A stretch of DNA of 45,644 bases, from assembly GCA_016190995.1 (NCBI GenBank), contig JACPPN010000141.1:1-45644 (forward strand), in the 5' to 3' direction. Shown in pieces: positions 37,342-45,599 of this stretch; position 1 is the first letter of the stretch, and the number at the start of each line of letters is the position of its first letter. The DNA is from Acidobacteriota bacterium. GTDB lineage: Bacteria > Acidobacteriota > Vicinamibacteria > Vicinamibacterales > JACPPN01. The notes under the pieces were generated by a model. It was given only the letters and a program-made list of their open reading frames with translations. It was not told the origin of the DNA and searched no databases. The position numbers were made by a program, and so were the translations under genes.

Positions 37342-38928
37342 ATGATGCAGCAACTCACAGCGGATGTGGCGGACGCGCGGACGGACGCAGCGGTCGGACC
37401 GTGGCTGAGGGCCTCCTGCGCCAATGAACAAGTCATCGTGCTGGCCAACCGGCAGCCGTTCAGACATGACTACGACCGGCAGGGCGGCATCGTCGTGAGG
37501 CATTCGCATTCGGGCGTTGTCAACGCCGTCGAACCGTTGCTGTCCGCGTGTTCCGGTGTGTGGGTGGCACACGGTGGAGGAACGGCCGATCGGGCTGCCG
37601 TGGGACATCGGGACAGCGTCGAGGTGCCGCCCGGCAATCCGGCCTATCGGCTCCGGCGGGTCTGGCTCGACGAACGGGAGGAACGGGGCTACTACGATGG
37701 TTTCGCAAATGAAGCCCTGTGGCCGTTGTGCCACCGCGCCTACGTGAAGCCGATCTTCCGCACGGACGACTTCAACATGTATCGAACTGTCAACGAGCGC
37801 TTCGCGGACGCCGTCCGCGACGAGGCCATCAGCGAATCCCCGCTCGTCCTGGTGCAGGACTACCATTTCGCGCTCGCGCCGCAACTGATTCGCGAGCGCC
37901 TTCGCCGGAGCGTGATCGTCACCTTCTGGCATATCCCATGGCCTCCTTGGCAGGACCTCGAGGTGTGCCCCTGGGGCCGCCACCTGCTGGAAGGGGTGCT
38001 GGGCAGCAACATTGTCGGGTTCCAGACGCCGTCGGATTGCGGGCATTTCATCGAGGCCGTCGACCGTAGCCTGGAGGCGCAGATCGACCACGATCGCCAT
38101 GTCATCACGTACGCCGGCCGTCGCGTCCTGGTGCGTGCCTATCCGGTCTCGATCGAGTGGCCGAGCCAATGGGCGGCCTGCTCGCCGTCCGTCGAGACTT
38201 GCCGCAAGGATGTGCGGGCGGGGCTCCGGTTGCGGCCGGACGTCCGACTCGGCGTGGGCGTGGATCGGATGGACTACACGAAAGGGCTCGAAGAAAAGTT
38301 CGGGGCCATCGAGCGGCTGCTCGATCGGTACCCCGAACTCAGGAACTCCTTCGCGTTTGTGCAACTGGCACAACCGACCAGGGCGCGACTGCCCGCGTAT
38401 CGCGAGCTCCGCGCGCGCCTAATGACTGCGGTCGAGCGAATCAACCGGCGCTTCGGTGGCGCGGGCCGCGGCCCGATCACGCTGCTCGAGGGCGACCACG
38501 CGCCACAGGACGTGTTCCGATATCTGCGCGCGGCCGATCTCTGCTACGTGGCAAGTCTTCACGATGGGATGAACCTGGTGAGCAAGGAGTTTGTCGGCGC
38601 GAGAGAGGACGAACAGGGTGTCCTCGTTCTCAGTAGGTTTGCCGGTGCCGCGGGCGAGCTCGGTGACGCGCTGATTGTCAATCCGTTGGATCTCGATGGC
38701 ACGGCAGACGCGCTGGCGCAGGCCCTTCGCATGGACCAGCGCGAACAGCGCAAGCGGATGCGGAACATGCGAGCGGTGGTCGCGCGATCGAGCGCCTACA
38801 CGTGGGCGGGACGGATCGTGTCCGACGCGGAGCGCCTGCGAGATGCCCGCCACGGGGGGACCACAACCGTCGTCGGATTGCGATCGCGGCCCCTATCCCG
38901 GCAAAGCCTCACTTTCGGAAACCGGTAG
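37342..38928 (+). CDS. otsA: Alpha,alpha-trehalose-6-phosphate synthase (GT20)
   Basis: 528 aa. GT-B fold with VIVLANRQPFRHDYD and HSGVVNAVEPLLSACSGVWV at the N-terminal lobe, LVQDYHFALAPQLIRERL, FWHIPWPPWQDLEVCPW and NIVGFQTPSDCGHFIEAVDR, then the sugar-nucleotide lobe VGVDRMDYTKGLEEKF, where the conserved Arg and Lys (about 309 and 314) bind phosphate, and DGMNLVSKEFVGAREDEQGV with LSRFAGAAGEL. It makes trehalose-6-phosphate from a nucleotide-glucose and glucose-6-phosphate for osmotic or desiccation protection. No OtsB phosphatase is fused or adjacent. Divergent from the kinase gene. Confidence 0.93.
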   Translation: MMQQLTADVADARTDAAVGPWLRASCANEQVIVLANRQPFRHDYDRQGGIVVRHSHSGVVNAVEPLLSACSGVWVAHGGGTADRAAVGHRDSVEVPPGNPAYRLRRVWLDEREERGYYDGFANEALWPLCHRAYVKPIFRTDDFNMYRTVNERFADAVRDEAISESPLVLVQDYHFALAPQLIRERLRRSVIVTFWHIPWPPWQDLEVCPWGRHLLEGVLGSNIVGFQTPSDCGHFIEAVDRSLEAQIDHDRHVITYAGRRVLVRAYPVSIEWPSQWAACSPSVETCRKDVRAGLRLRPDVRLGVGVDRMDYTKGLEEKFGAIERLLDRYPELRNSFAFVQLAQPTRARLPAYRELRARLMTAVERINRRFGGAGRGPITLLEGDHAPQDVFRYLRAADLCYVASLHDGMNLVSKEFVGAREDEQGVLVLSRFAGAAGELGDALIVNPLDLDGTADALAQALRMDQREQRKRMRNMRAVVARSSAYTWAGRIVSDAERLRDARHGGTTTVVGLRSRPLSRQSLTFGNR

Positions 38929-38962
38929 GCGGACGCGCGTCAAGGAGACTCGGGAGGCGCCG

Positions 38963-39310
38963 ATGCAGGCACATGCCGAGATGCTGATCTGCGTGCAGCG
39001 TGAATGGAACGGGTGGCGGACGGCGCAAGTCCGATTGCGAGATCTTCAGGATGTCCACTGGTTCCAGCCGAGCCGGGCACCGAACCCGCTGGTGCACGGC
39101 TACATATCCTGCGCGAACATCGTCGCTGGCCAGATTCCGCACGACTGCGAATGTACGCGTTCGCCGCATCGGCTGCTCGTTTGCGTCCTCAAGCGACACA
39201 GTACCGCAGCGGCGTATGCGGAGGTTGCGAGACGCGCTGACGAACAGCATACAGGGCCGCCGAGCGCACGCGCGCCGCGCTATCGCCATGAATCGTGTCA
39301 CTCGTGCTGA
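38963..39310 (+). CDS. Hypothetical protein downstream of otsA (uncertain)
   Basis: 115 aa with CGGGAGGCGCCG before the ATG. The N-terminal 60 residues (MLICVQREWNGWRTAQVRLR, then LVHGYISCANIVAG) look protein-like; the rest is Arg/Ala/His-rich. Several Cys and His residues are present (CANI, HDCECTRS) without a clear pattern. I recognise no family, and it may be spurious. Confidence 0.3.
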   Translation: MQAHAEMLICVQREWNGWRTAQVRLRDLQDVHWFQPSRAPNPLVHGYISCANIVAGQIPHDCECTRSPHRLLVCVLKRHSTAAAYAEVARRADEQHTGPPSARAPRYRHESCHSC

Positions 39311-39935
39311 ATTGTCGCGCGAAGCCCGCCATCCCCGCACAGACGCGTCACGGGCGAGGGCACCGCCGAGTCCGTGTGCGGCGCTTTCTGTTCAGCCGAG
39401 CTGCCAGCATTTGATCGATCGCGGCGACGGGGCGTTCTGTTCTTCGATCCGGCAAGTCCTTTTGGCGATTCCGCCCGAGACACGCACGTTCATCAGAGAC
39501 GTACTGGGCGTCATTGAGGAGCTCGACAGGTTTCCACCTGCACGGCGAGATTCCAGCCCTCGGCCCTGGACGGCCGAGTTCGATCTGCGCTCTCATCGGG
39601 CCCCATCTCAAGCGCGCTGGAGACTTGTCTCGGGAAGGCGCTATGGTAAGATTGAGTGTTAGCGTCGGCCCTGGGGATAGTGGCCCTGGACATTTAGAAT
39701 CAATAGGTTATACGCGGCCAAAAGCTCAAGAGGTCTTACCACAGAGGCTGCAGAGGGCACCGAAAATCAGTAACGAAGCTGTGACTCAAACCGACGGGTA
39801 GGAACAACGCCTCAGTGGCGCTGAAGCTTCGTTACAAGGAATCATGGACCGGTGGCTCTGTGGGCTCTGTGCACGCTGTGGTGAGGGCTGTGCCTCTGTG
39901 GTGAGACCGTACGCTGAAGTCCTGCACGGCACCAG
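39311..39935. other. Gene-free stretch with CCACAGAG-type repeats
   Basis: No gene seen. Its right half has short G/T-rich and CACAGAG units (ACCACAGAGGCTGCAGAG near 39738; GTGGCTCTGTGGGCTCTGTG near 39852; CTCTGTGGTGAG at 39893). Similar units recur after tadA (ACCACAGAGCGCACAGG at 40418) and near 40660, so they form a dispersed intergenic repeat around this gene. Confidence 0.5.
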
Positions 39936-40418
39936 ATGTCGCAGGCTGATCCGATGGCTCACGACGACATGATGCGCGCCGCGCTCGACCAAGCGCGCCG
40001 GGCGCTGGCCGTCGACGAGGTGCCCGTCGGGGCAGTGGTCGTGCTCGGTGGGAAGATCGTCGGAGCTGGCTTCAATCAGCCGATTTGGCGGCACGACCCT
40101 ACGGCCCATGCCGAGATCGTCGCGCTTCGCGACGCGGCGTCGCGGCTCGCCAACTATCGGTTGGCAGGCTCGACCCTCTACGTCACGGTCGAACCGTGCC
40201 TCATGTGCGTCGGGGCGATCGTGCACGCGCGCGTGGACACGCTGGTGTTCGGCACACCGGAGCCGAAAGCGGGCGCGGTGGTTTCGACAATGCGCGCCTT
40301 CGAGCATCCGGCCCTGAACCATCGAGTGAACGCGATCAGCGGCGTGCTTGAAGAGGAGTGCCGCGAGATCATCCGGGAGTTCTTCCGCGAAAGGCGCGGG
40401 AAGGTGGGATCAATCTGA
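39936..40418 (+). CDS. tadA: tRNA-specific adenosine deaminase TadA
   Basis: 160 aa. Zinc-dependent deaminase with H58-A-E60 in DPTAHAEIVALRDA and C88/C91 in TVEPCLMCVGAIVHAR. The region FGTPEPKAGAVVSTMRAF and the terminal helix ECREIIREFFRERR distinguish TadA from cytidine deaminases. It converts A34 to inosine in tRNA-Arg(ACG), letting one tRNA read CGU, CGC and CGA. Start ATG 39936 or the ATG at 39954 (MAHDDMMRAAL). The tRNA-Ser gene lies about 280 bp downstream. Confidence 0.95.
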   Translation: MSQADPMAHDDMMRAALDQARRALAVDEVPVGAVVVLGGKIVGAGFNQPIWRHDPTAHAEIVALRDAASRLANYRLAGSTLYVTVEPCLMCVGAIVHARVDTLVFGTPEPKAGAVVSTMRAFEHPALNHRVNAISGVLEEECREIIREFFRERRGKVGSI

Positions 40419-40530
40419 CCACAGAGCGCACAGGGGACACAGAGATCCAGAAGCAACAGGTCGTCGCTTGTTCTGCAGGGTAGCTCCGCGAAGGCGACGG
40501 AGACCGGGGCCCACCGCGCGCTTCTTTTCT

Positions 40531-40598
40531 CGATCTCTGTAGAACAAACGCCGGAGAACGTGTTTTCCTGACAAGAAAGCGTTTGTTCTACTAGATCG
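40531..40598. repeat. Long nested inverted repeat
   Basis: GTAGAACAAACGC (40539-40551) and GCGTTTGTTCTAC (40579-40591) are perfect 13-bp inverted arms. Outside them CGATCT (40531-40536) pairs with AGATCG (40593-40598). The 27-nt centre, CGGAGAACGTGTTTTCCTGA..., is not palindromic. It lies between tadA and tRNA-Ser and could be a MITE relic or a bidirectional structured terminator. Confidence 0.7.
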
Positions 40599-40698
40599 GC
40601 GGGCCCGACGGGCCCGCGCCAGCGCGGGTGCCCAGTGGTTTGGTTGCGGGGCAGCCGCGCTGTGGTCTCTGCGGTGAATCAACAGCCTCACGACGTGC

Positions 40699-40789
40699 GG
40701 AGAGGTACCGAAGTGGTCGTAACGGGGGCGCCTCGAAAGCGTCTTGTCGGGTAACCGGCACGGGGGTTCGAATCCCCCCCTCTCCGCCA
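40699..40789 (+). tRNA. tRNA-Ser (anticodon CGA)
   Basis: Acceptor GGAGAGG (40699-40705) pairs with CCTCTCC (40779-40785), followed by discriminator G and an encoded CCA. The anticodon loop CTCGAAA gives CGA, the D-arm contains GAAGTGGTCGTAACGG, a long variable arm (CTTGTCGGGTAACCGGCA) marks a class II serine tRNA, and the T-arm is GGGGGTTCGAATCCCCC. It decodes UCG. All arms pair, so the gene looks intact. Confidence 0.96.
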
Positions 40790-40903
40790 ACCCTTCTTTT
40801 CATCCACCGCGGCCCCCGCTGCGAGCTCTGCCTTCGTATTCCTGTGACCCGTGCGAGACTGCGGCGCTTGACCGCTCAGCTGCGGCGCCCCTAAGCTGCC
40901 AAC

Positions 40904-41512
40904 ATGGCACTTGGACCGTGGCTTCAGCTGTTCGACGCCGTGGGCGGGCTGGTCGACGTGTCGAGGCGCTGGCGGGCGGGCAGCCGCACTCCGCGGACCG
41001 ATGCGCTGTCGTCGTCGTCGACGGCCGGTATTGGCCAGCTCGAGGCGCGCCTTGCGGGCGTCGTGGTTGCCGCTCTGAGAGAGGCGTTCGATCGCGATCG
41101 CGCGCGCCTGGATCTGGAGCGCACGGCGCTCGAGGCCGAGCGCGAACGCGCGCAACAGGCGTTCGGTGCCGAGCTGCTGCGTCAGGAGGCGGATCGGCTG
41201 ATCTTCCAGATGCGCCTCATCGCCGCCATGAGCCTGATTGCCTGGATAACCTCGGCCGTGTTCATTCCCTGGCTTCCAGGAATCCGCCACGGCATGCCGC
41301 GCATTCTTCTCGGTTCCGGCTGGGCCGCGCTCATCGCGACGATAGCGGCCGCGCTTGCGGCCCATGCGACCTTGATACGGGAGCTTGCCGCGATGCGAGC
41401 AACGCCTGTATCTGGACCGCTGCTGCGGCGGGCGTGGATTGAGCCCCTCGCCGCCATCCTGCTCATCGTGGGGCTGACTCTGACCGCAGCCAGTCTTCTC
41501 GCCAGTCTGTGA
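40904..41512 (+). CDS. Hypothetical membrane protein with coiled coil
   Basis: 202 aa. Residues 40-95 are a charged helix (LREAFDRDRARLDLERTALE and AERERAQQAFGAELLRQEAD), probably a cytoplasmic coiled coil. Three to four hydrophobic segments follow: LIAAMSLIAWITSAVFIPWL, GWAALIATIAAALAAHATLI and LAAILLIVGLTLTAASLLAS. There is no signal peptide or recognised domain. It stands alone between tRNA-Ser and glgB. Confidence 0.7.
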   Translation: MALGPWLQLFDAVGGLVDVSRRWRAGSRTPRTDALSSSSTAGIGQLEARLAGVVVAALREAFDRDRARLDLERTALEAERERAQQAFGAELLRQEADRLIFQMRLIAAMSLIAWITSAVFIPWLPGIRHGMPRILLGSGWAALIATIAAALAAHATLIRELAAMRATPVSGPLLRRAWIEPLAAILLIVGLTLTAASLLASL

Positions 41513-41753
41513 GCGGATCACTATTTGCTCGGATTCTGCTGACGACTCCGTGTCCAGCAGCCAATAGTGCAAGTCCGGCGTCGCCCCGAATACAGCCGGA
41601 CCTGTACCACGGGCTGCCAAGTCCTGACGAGGGGCCCGGGCTGCGTGCTGCGCTGTCGAAGACGCCGCTGGAGGCCCATACACCAGCCGGACGCCCCAAT
41701 GACGCACGACTGATGTGCGAGCGAACGGCGGCCGACAGATAATCCGGGGTCCA

Positions 41754-44012
41754 ATGGAACGACCGAGCCTTTCCGACGAGCGCATCGATCAGGCACTTGA
41801 ATCGCTCATTCGCGGCACAAACGGAGATCCGTTTGCCGTGCTGGGTCCGCACTTGGTCACGGTGGATGGCCGGACCGCGCTCGCCATCCGGGCGTGCCAG
41901 CCTCATGCGGCCGGTCTCGAGGTGATACGGCGATCACCCTTGGGCTCACCGGTGGTGCCGATGACGCGCCGTCATCCGGCCGGCGTCTTCGAGGCGGTCC
42001 TCGAGTCCGAAGACTCGATCATCGACTACCGGTTGCGGGTCACCATGCGCAATGGGCACTCGATCGAGGTCGATGATCCGTACCGTTACGGCCAGATTCT
42101 GAGCGAGTTCGACATCCATCTGTTCGGCGAGGGCAGGCTCTATCGCGCGTTCGAGCGCTTCGGCGCGCACCCGATGCGCGTGGGTGATGCTGACGGGGTG
42201 CACTTCGTGATCTGGGCTCCCAACGCCGAACGTGTCAGCGTCGTCGGCGATCTCAACAACTGGGACGGCCGCGTTCACGGGATGCGCCAGCTCACGCCCA
42301 GCGGGGTCTGGGAGCTCTTCGTTCCGGGACTGCACGAGGGCGAGCGCTACAAGTTCGAGATCCGCGCGCGCGCGCACGGCCTTCTGCTGCACAAGGCCGA
42401 CCCGTTCGGCTTTCAGTTCGAGGTCCCGCCACAGTCGGCTGCCATCGTCCATCGGCTGGATCGGCATGTCTGGCGCGACGAGCGATGGATGTCGGAGCGT
42501 GCGCAGAAGAGCTCCTGGTACGAGCGACCGCTCGCCATCTACGAAGTGCACCTTGCGTCCTGGGCACGCGCCGTCGGTGAAGGCGATCGGCCGCTGACCT
42601 ATCGGGAGCTGGCGGCGCGCCTGATCCCGTACGTCAGGGACATGGGCTACACCCACATTGAGCTGCTTCCGGTCATGGAACATCCGTTCGGCGGCTCGTG
42701 GGGATATCAGGTGACCGGCTTTTTCGCGCCGACGGCGCGGCTCGGATCGGCCGACGACTTCCGCGCGCTCGTCGACGCATGTCATCGGGAAGGCATCGGG
42801 GTCATCCTGGATTGGGTGCCGGCGCATTTCCCGAGGGACGCCCACGGGCTCGCGAGATTCGACGGTACGGCGCTGTACGAACACGAAGATCCGCGCCAGG
42901 GCGAGCACCAGGACTGGGGCACGCTGCTTTTCAACTACGGGCGAAACGAGGTCCGCAATTTTCTGCTGACGAATGCCCTCTTCTGGCTGGACCAGTATCA
43001 CATCGACGGCCTGCGGGTCGACGCGGTGGCGTCGATGCTGTACCTGGACTACTCGCGGCGCGCCGACCAGTGGGTGCCCAACAAGTACGGCGGCCGCGAG
43101 AATCTGGATGCCATCGAGTTCATTCGGGAGCTGAACACCCGCACGCATGCCGAGTATCCGGGCACGATGACCATTGCCGAGGAATCGACCGCGTGGCCCG
43201 CGGTCAGCCGTCCGGTGTACGTCGGCGGTCTCGGCTTCTCGTACAAGTGGAACATGGGATGGATGCACGACATCCTCCAGTACGTGGGTCAGGATCCCAT
43301 CTACCGGAAGTACTCGCATCGCAACGTGACCTTCTCGATGCTGTACGCCTATACCGAGAACTTCATCCTGCCCTTCTCGCACGACGAGGTCGTGCACGGC
43401 AAGCGATCGCTCATCGAGAAGATTCCGGGCGACCGGTGGCAGCAGAGCGCGACGCTTCGCGCGCTGTTCGGGTTCATGTATGGCCACCCCGGCAAGAAGC
43501 TCATGTTCATGGGAAACGAGTTCGGCCAGCTTCGCGAGTGGAATCACGACCGCAGCCTCGACTGGCATCTGCTCGCGGAGCGGCATCACGCGGGCATTCG
43601 CCTGTGGGTGCGCGACCTGAATGCGGTGTACCAGGCGGAACGGTCGCTTCACGAAATGGACTTCACGTCCGACGGCTTCCAGTGGATTGACTGCAACGAC
43701 AACGAGAACAGCATCGTCGCATTCGTGCGGCGGGCGCGCGACGCGTCCGATTACGTGATCATCGTGCTGAACTTCACGCCTGTCCCCCGGTTCGGGTATC
43801 GCGTCGGCGTCCCCGAGCCGGGAAGGTATCGCGAGCTTCTCAACAGTGACGGCGGTGTCTACGGTGGGAGCGACCTGGGCAACGGCGGCTCCGTCGATTC
43901 CGATCCGGTCCCGCAGCACGGCCACCCGCAGTCATTGAGCCTCGTCCTGCCGCCCGTGTCATGCCTCGTCTTCAAGATCAATCGCGCGGCAGCCGCCGCG
44001 GCGACATCGTGA
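41754..44012 (+). CDS. glgB: 1,4-alpha-glucan (glycogen) branching enzyme GlgB
   Basis: 752 aa from the ATG at 41754. An extra N-terminal CBM48-like module (residues 20-110) precedes the standard one (GVHFVIWAPNAERVSVVGDL), as in long GlgB forms. GH13 barrel: IYEVHLASW, ELLPVMEHPFGGSWGYQVTG, catalytic Asp in DGLRVDAVASMLYLDYSR (about 422), catalytic Glu in MTIAEESTAWP (about 477) and the transition-state Asp in FSHDEVVHGKRS. GKKLMFMGNEFGQ and the C-terminal beta domain complete it. It moves alpha-1,4 chains to alpha-1,6 branch points in glycogen. The next gene starts 17 nt downstream. Confidence 0.97.
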   Translation: MERPSLSDERIDQALESLIRGTNGDPFAVLGPHLVTVDGRTALAIRACQPHAAGLEVIRRSPLGSPVVPMTRRHPAGVFEAVLESEDSIIDYRLRVTMRNGHSIEVDDPYRYGQILSEFDIHLFGEGRLYRAFERFGAHPMRVGDADGVHFVIWAPNAERVSVVGDLNNWDGRVHGMRQLTPSGVWELFVPGLHEGERYKFEIRARAHGLLLHKADPFGFQFEVPPQSAAIVHRLDRHVWRDERWMSERAQKSSWYERPLAIYEVHLASWARAVGEGDRPLTYRELAARLIPYVRDMGYTHIELLPVMEHPFGGSWGYQVTGFFAPTARLGSADDFRALVDACHREGIGVILDWVPAHFPRDAHGLARFDGTALYEHEDPRQGEHQDWGTLLFNYGRNEVRNFLLTNALFWLDQYHIDGLRVDAVASMLYLDYSRRADQWVPNKYGGRENLDAIEFIRELNTRTHAEYPGTMTIAEESTAWPAVSRPVYVGGLGFSYKWNMGWMHDILQYVGQDPIYRKYSHRNVTFSMLYAYTENFILPFSHDEVVHGKRSLIEKIPGDRWQQSATLRALFGFMYGHPGKKLMFMGNEFGQLREWNHDRSLDWHLLAERHHAGIRLWVRDLNAVYQAERSLHEMDFTSDGFQWIDCNDNENSIVAFVRRARDASDYVIIVLNFTPVPRFGYRVGVPEPGRYRELLNSDGGVYGGSDLGNGGSVDSDPVPQHGHPQSLSLVLPPVSCLVFKINRAAAAAATS

Positions 44013-44028
44013 GACAGCTTCGAAGCTG

Positions 44029-45219
44029 ATGCGACTTCTCGGTTCCCGCCCCGCCGCGGTCGTGCTCGTCACCTGTGCGACGTTTGTCGACGTCCTCGCG
44101 TACTCGTCGGCGATTCCGATTTTTCCCAATCTCGGCACGCGATTGGGAGCGAGCCCGACGGTTATCGGGCTGTTGTTCTCAGCGTTCGGCTTCAGCCTGC
44201 TCGCGGTCTCGATCCCGATGGGCGCTGTTTCGGACCGAATCGGCCGGAAGAAGCCACTGGTCGCCGGCATGCTCGCGCTGGCCGCCGCGACCCTGATGCT
44301 TGCGTGGCTGCACACCATCCCGTGGCTCTTTGTGGCGCGCTTGATGCAAGGTGCCGCAGACGCCGTCACGTGGGTCGTCGGCTTTGCGCTTCTCGCGGAT
44401 CTCTATGGACCGACCGAGCGCGGTCGTGTCATGGGCAGCGTGATTTCCGCGACGACCGTGTCGCTGATGATCGGGCCGCCATTCGGCGGATGGCTGTACG
44501 AGATGGGCGGCATGACCCTGCCGTTTGTCAGCGTGGCTCTGCTGGCCGCAGGCGTCGCGCTCGCCTTTGCCATGCAGCCGGACACCCGTCCCGGCCCCAG
44601 CGCGTCGAGTGGGCGGATGAGCGAGGTGCTGCTGGCGCCGGCCATGGTGCGATGCGCCTTCGCGGCGGCCGCCGCGGCCGCCACGCTCACGATGATTGAA
44701 CCGGTGTGGCCATTGTTTCTCGACACGCGCCTCGGGCTGCACCCCGCCGAGATCGGCCTGCTGTTCGGAATCGGTGCGGTCACGTCCGCCATGCTTCACC
44801 CGTGGTACGGCCGCCTGAGCGATCGGTTCGGGGGCCGGCGCCTCACCGTGGCGGGGCTGCTCGGCGGCGCGCTGGCGATGCCGTTGATGGCCGGGCCCGA
44901 CAGCATGGTTTCCGCTGCGGTTCGAATGGTGTTGTTATCGGCGGCGATTGGGCTTGCTATCACACCGTCGCTGAGCTTCATCGCCGAAGCGGCATCGGCG
45001 GCTGGCGTTGAGACGTTCGGCGTGGTGTATGGGATCTACAACGTCGCGTGGGGCGCCGGCGTCCTTGTGGGTCCCGCCCTCGGCGGCTTCCTCTACGAGA
45101 GGATTGGGTTCCAGTGGTTGTGCCTCGTATGGGCGCCCTGTCTCGTGACCGCCGCCTGGGTCATCGGTCGGGCCCGGCTGGTGCCTGCGGCCAAGCCCGT
45201 CGTGGAAGCTTCCGGGTGA
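44029..45219 (+). CDS. Major facilitator superfamily transporter (DHA1-like)
   Basis: 396 aa with about 12 hydrophobic segments. MFS motif A is in MGAVSDRIGRKKPLVAGML (loop 2-3) and repeated in half form as YGRLSDRFGGRRLTVAGLL (loop 8-9); GPPFGGWLYE resembles motif C of drug/H+ antiporters. The start VTCATFVDVLAYSSAIPIFP is the first helix of DHA1/VMAT-type exporters. Substrate unknown. A perfect 14-bp palindrome CAGCTTCGAAGCTG (44015-44028) ends right before the ATG and may form a hairpin between glgB and this gene. Confidence 0.9.
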   Translation: MRLLGSRPAAVVLVTCATFVDVLAYSSAIPIFPNLGTRLGASPTVIGLLFSAFGFSLLAVSIPMGAVSDRIGRKKPLVAGMLALAAATLMLAWLHTIPWLFVARLMQGAADAVTWVVGFALLADLYGPTERGRVMGSVISATTVSLMIGPPFGGWLYEMGGMTLPFVSVALLAAGVALAFAMQPDTRPGPSASSGRMSEVLLAPAMVRCAFAAAAAAATLTMIEPVWPLFLDTRLGLHPAEIGLLFGIGAVTSAMLHPWYGRLSDRFGGRRLTVAGLLGGALAMPLMAGPDSMVSAAVRMVLLSAAIGLAITPSLSFIAEAASAAGVETFGVVYGIYNVAWGAGVLVGPALGGFLYERIGFQWLCLVWAPCLVTAAWVIGRARLVPAAKPVVEASG

Positions 45220-45233
45220 GAGGATGTGAGCGG

Positions 45234-45572
45234 ATGCGACTCGAGCAGCCTCATCAATTGACCCTGGACGAGGCTAAACAGCGGATCAACCAGCTCGCGG
45301 ACCCGCTCATAGAGGGACCGCACCCGGCGGGCGTCGAGATCCGGGACGCCGAGAAGGTGTGGTCCGGCGACGTCCTGGCATTCTGCTTCGACGCGCGAAA
45401 GGGTTTCTTTCGCACGATGATTCACGGCGCGGTGAACGTCGGCGGCGACATCGTCGTGTTCGACTGCGACATTCCGGCCTTCGTGATCATGTTCGTCGGC
45501 GAGCAGCGGATTCTTGACGCCGCTCCACTCGGTGCGACCGTCCTTCACGAGATCGTCGAAGCTGTAGTGTGA
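45234..45572 (+). CDS. Polyhydroxyalkanoate-granule-region-type protein with replaced C-terminus
   Basis: 112 aa from ATG 45234 (GAGAGGATGTGAGCGG upstream). MRLEQPHQLTLDEAKQRINQ then LADPLIEG, KVWSGDVLAFCFDARKGFFR, GAVNVGGDIVVFDCDIPAFV and GEQRILDAA match the PHA granule-region family (PF09650-like: 'h.lg..eA..r...l...........w.gd.l.Fsf.a..g...G.i.v..d.v..d.dlP'). From about residue 98 on (PLGATVLHEIVEAVV) the sequence is the antisense of an EVE gene start, so the native C-terminal helix appears lost and replaced at a deletion junction. It may still be made. Confidence 0.55.
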   Translation: MRLEQPHQLTLDEAKQRINQLADPLIEGPHPAGVEIRDAEKVWSGDVLAFCFDARKGFFRTMIHGAVNVGGDIVVFDCDIPAFVIMFVGEQRILDAAPLGATVLHEIVEAVV

Positions 45573-45599
45573 GGGTTCTTCCTTGAAGAGCCAGTTCAC
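45505..45599 (-). pseudogene. EVE-domain protein, N-terminal fragment
   Basis: The minus frame from ATG 45599 reads MNWLFKEEPSHYSFDDLVKD then GRTEWSGVKNP, the unmistakable start of EVE (PUA-like) proteins ('..WLfKeEP..ySf.dL..dg.t.WdGVrN..a...lr.mk.GD'). After KN the expected continuation is replaced by the reverse strand of the PHA-type gene. The domain that reads modified bases is therefore lost. The ORF remains open to 45093 by chance. Confidence 0.75.

Noticed and set aside
37300-38373. Minus ORF of 357 aa
   Set aside because: Antisense shadow of otsA.
39000-39662. Plus ORF of 220 aa after otsA
   Set aside because: Shifts through non-coding-looking sequence with no domain; overlaps a slightly better but still weak candidate at 38963.
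41946-43925. Minus ORF of 659 aa
   Set aside because: Antisense shadow of glgB, whose motifs are complete on the + strand.
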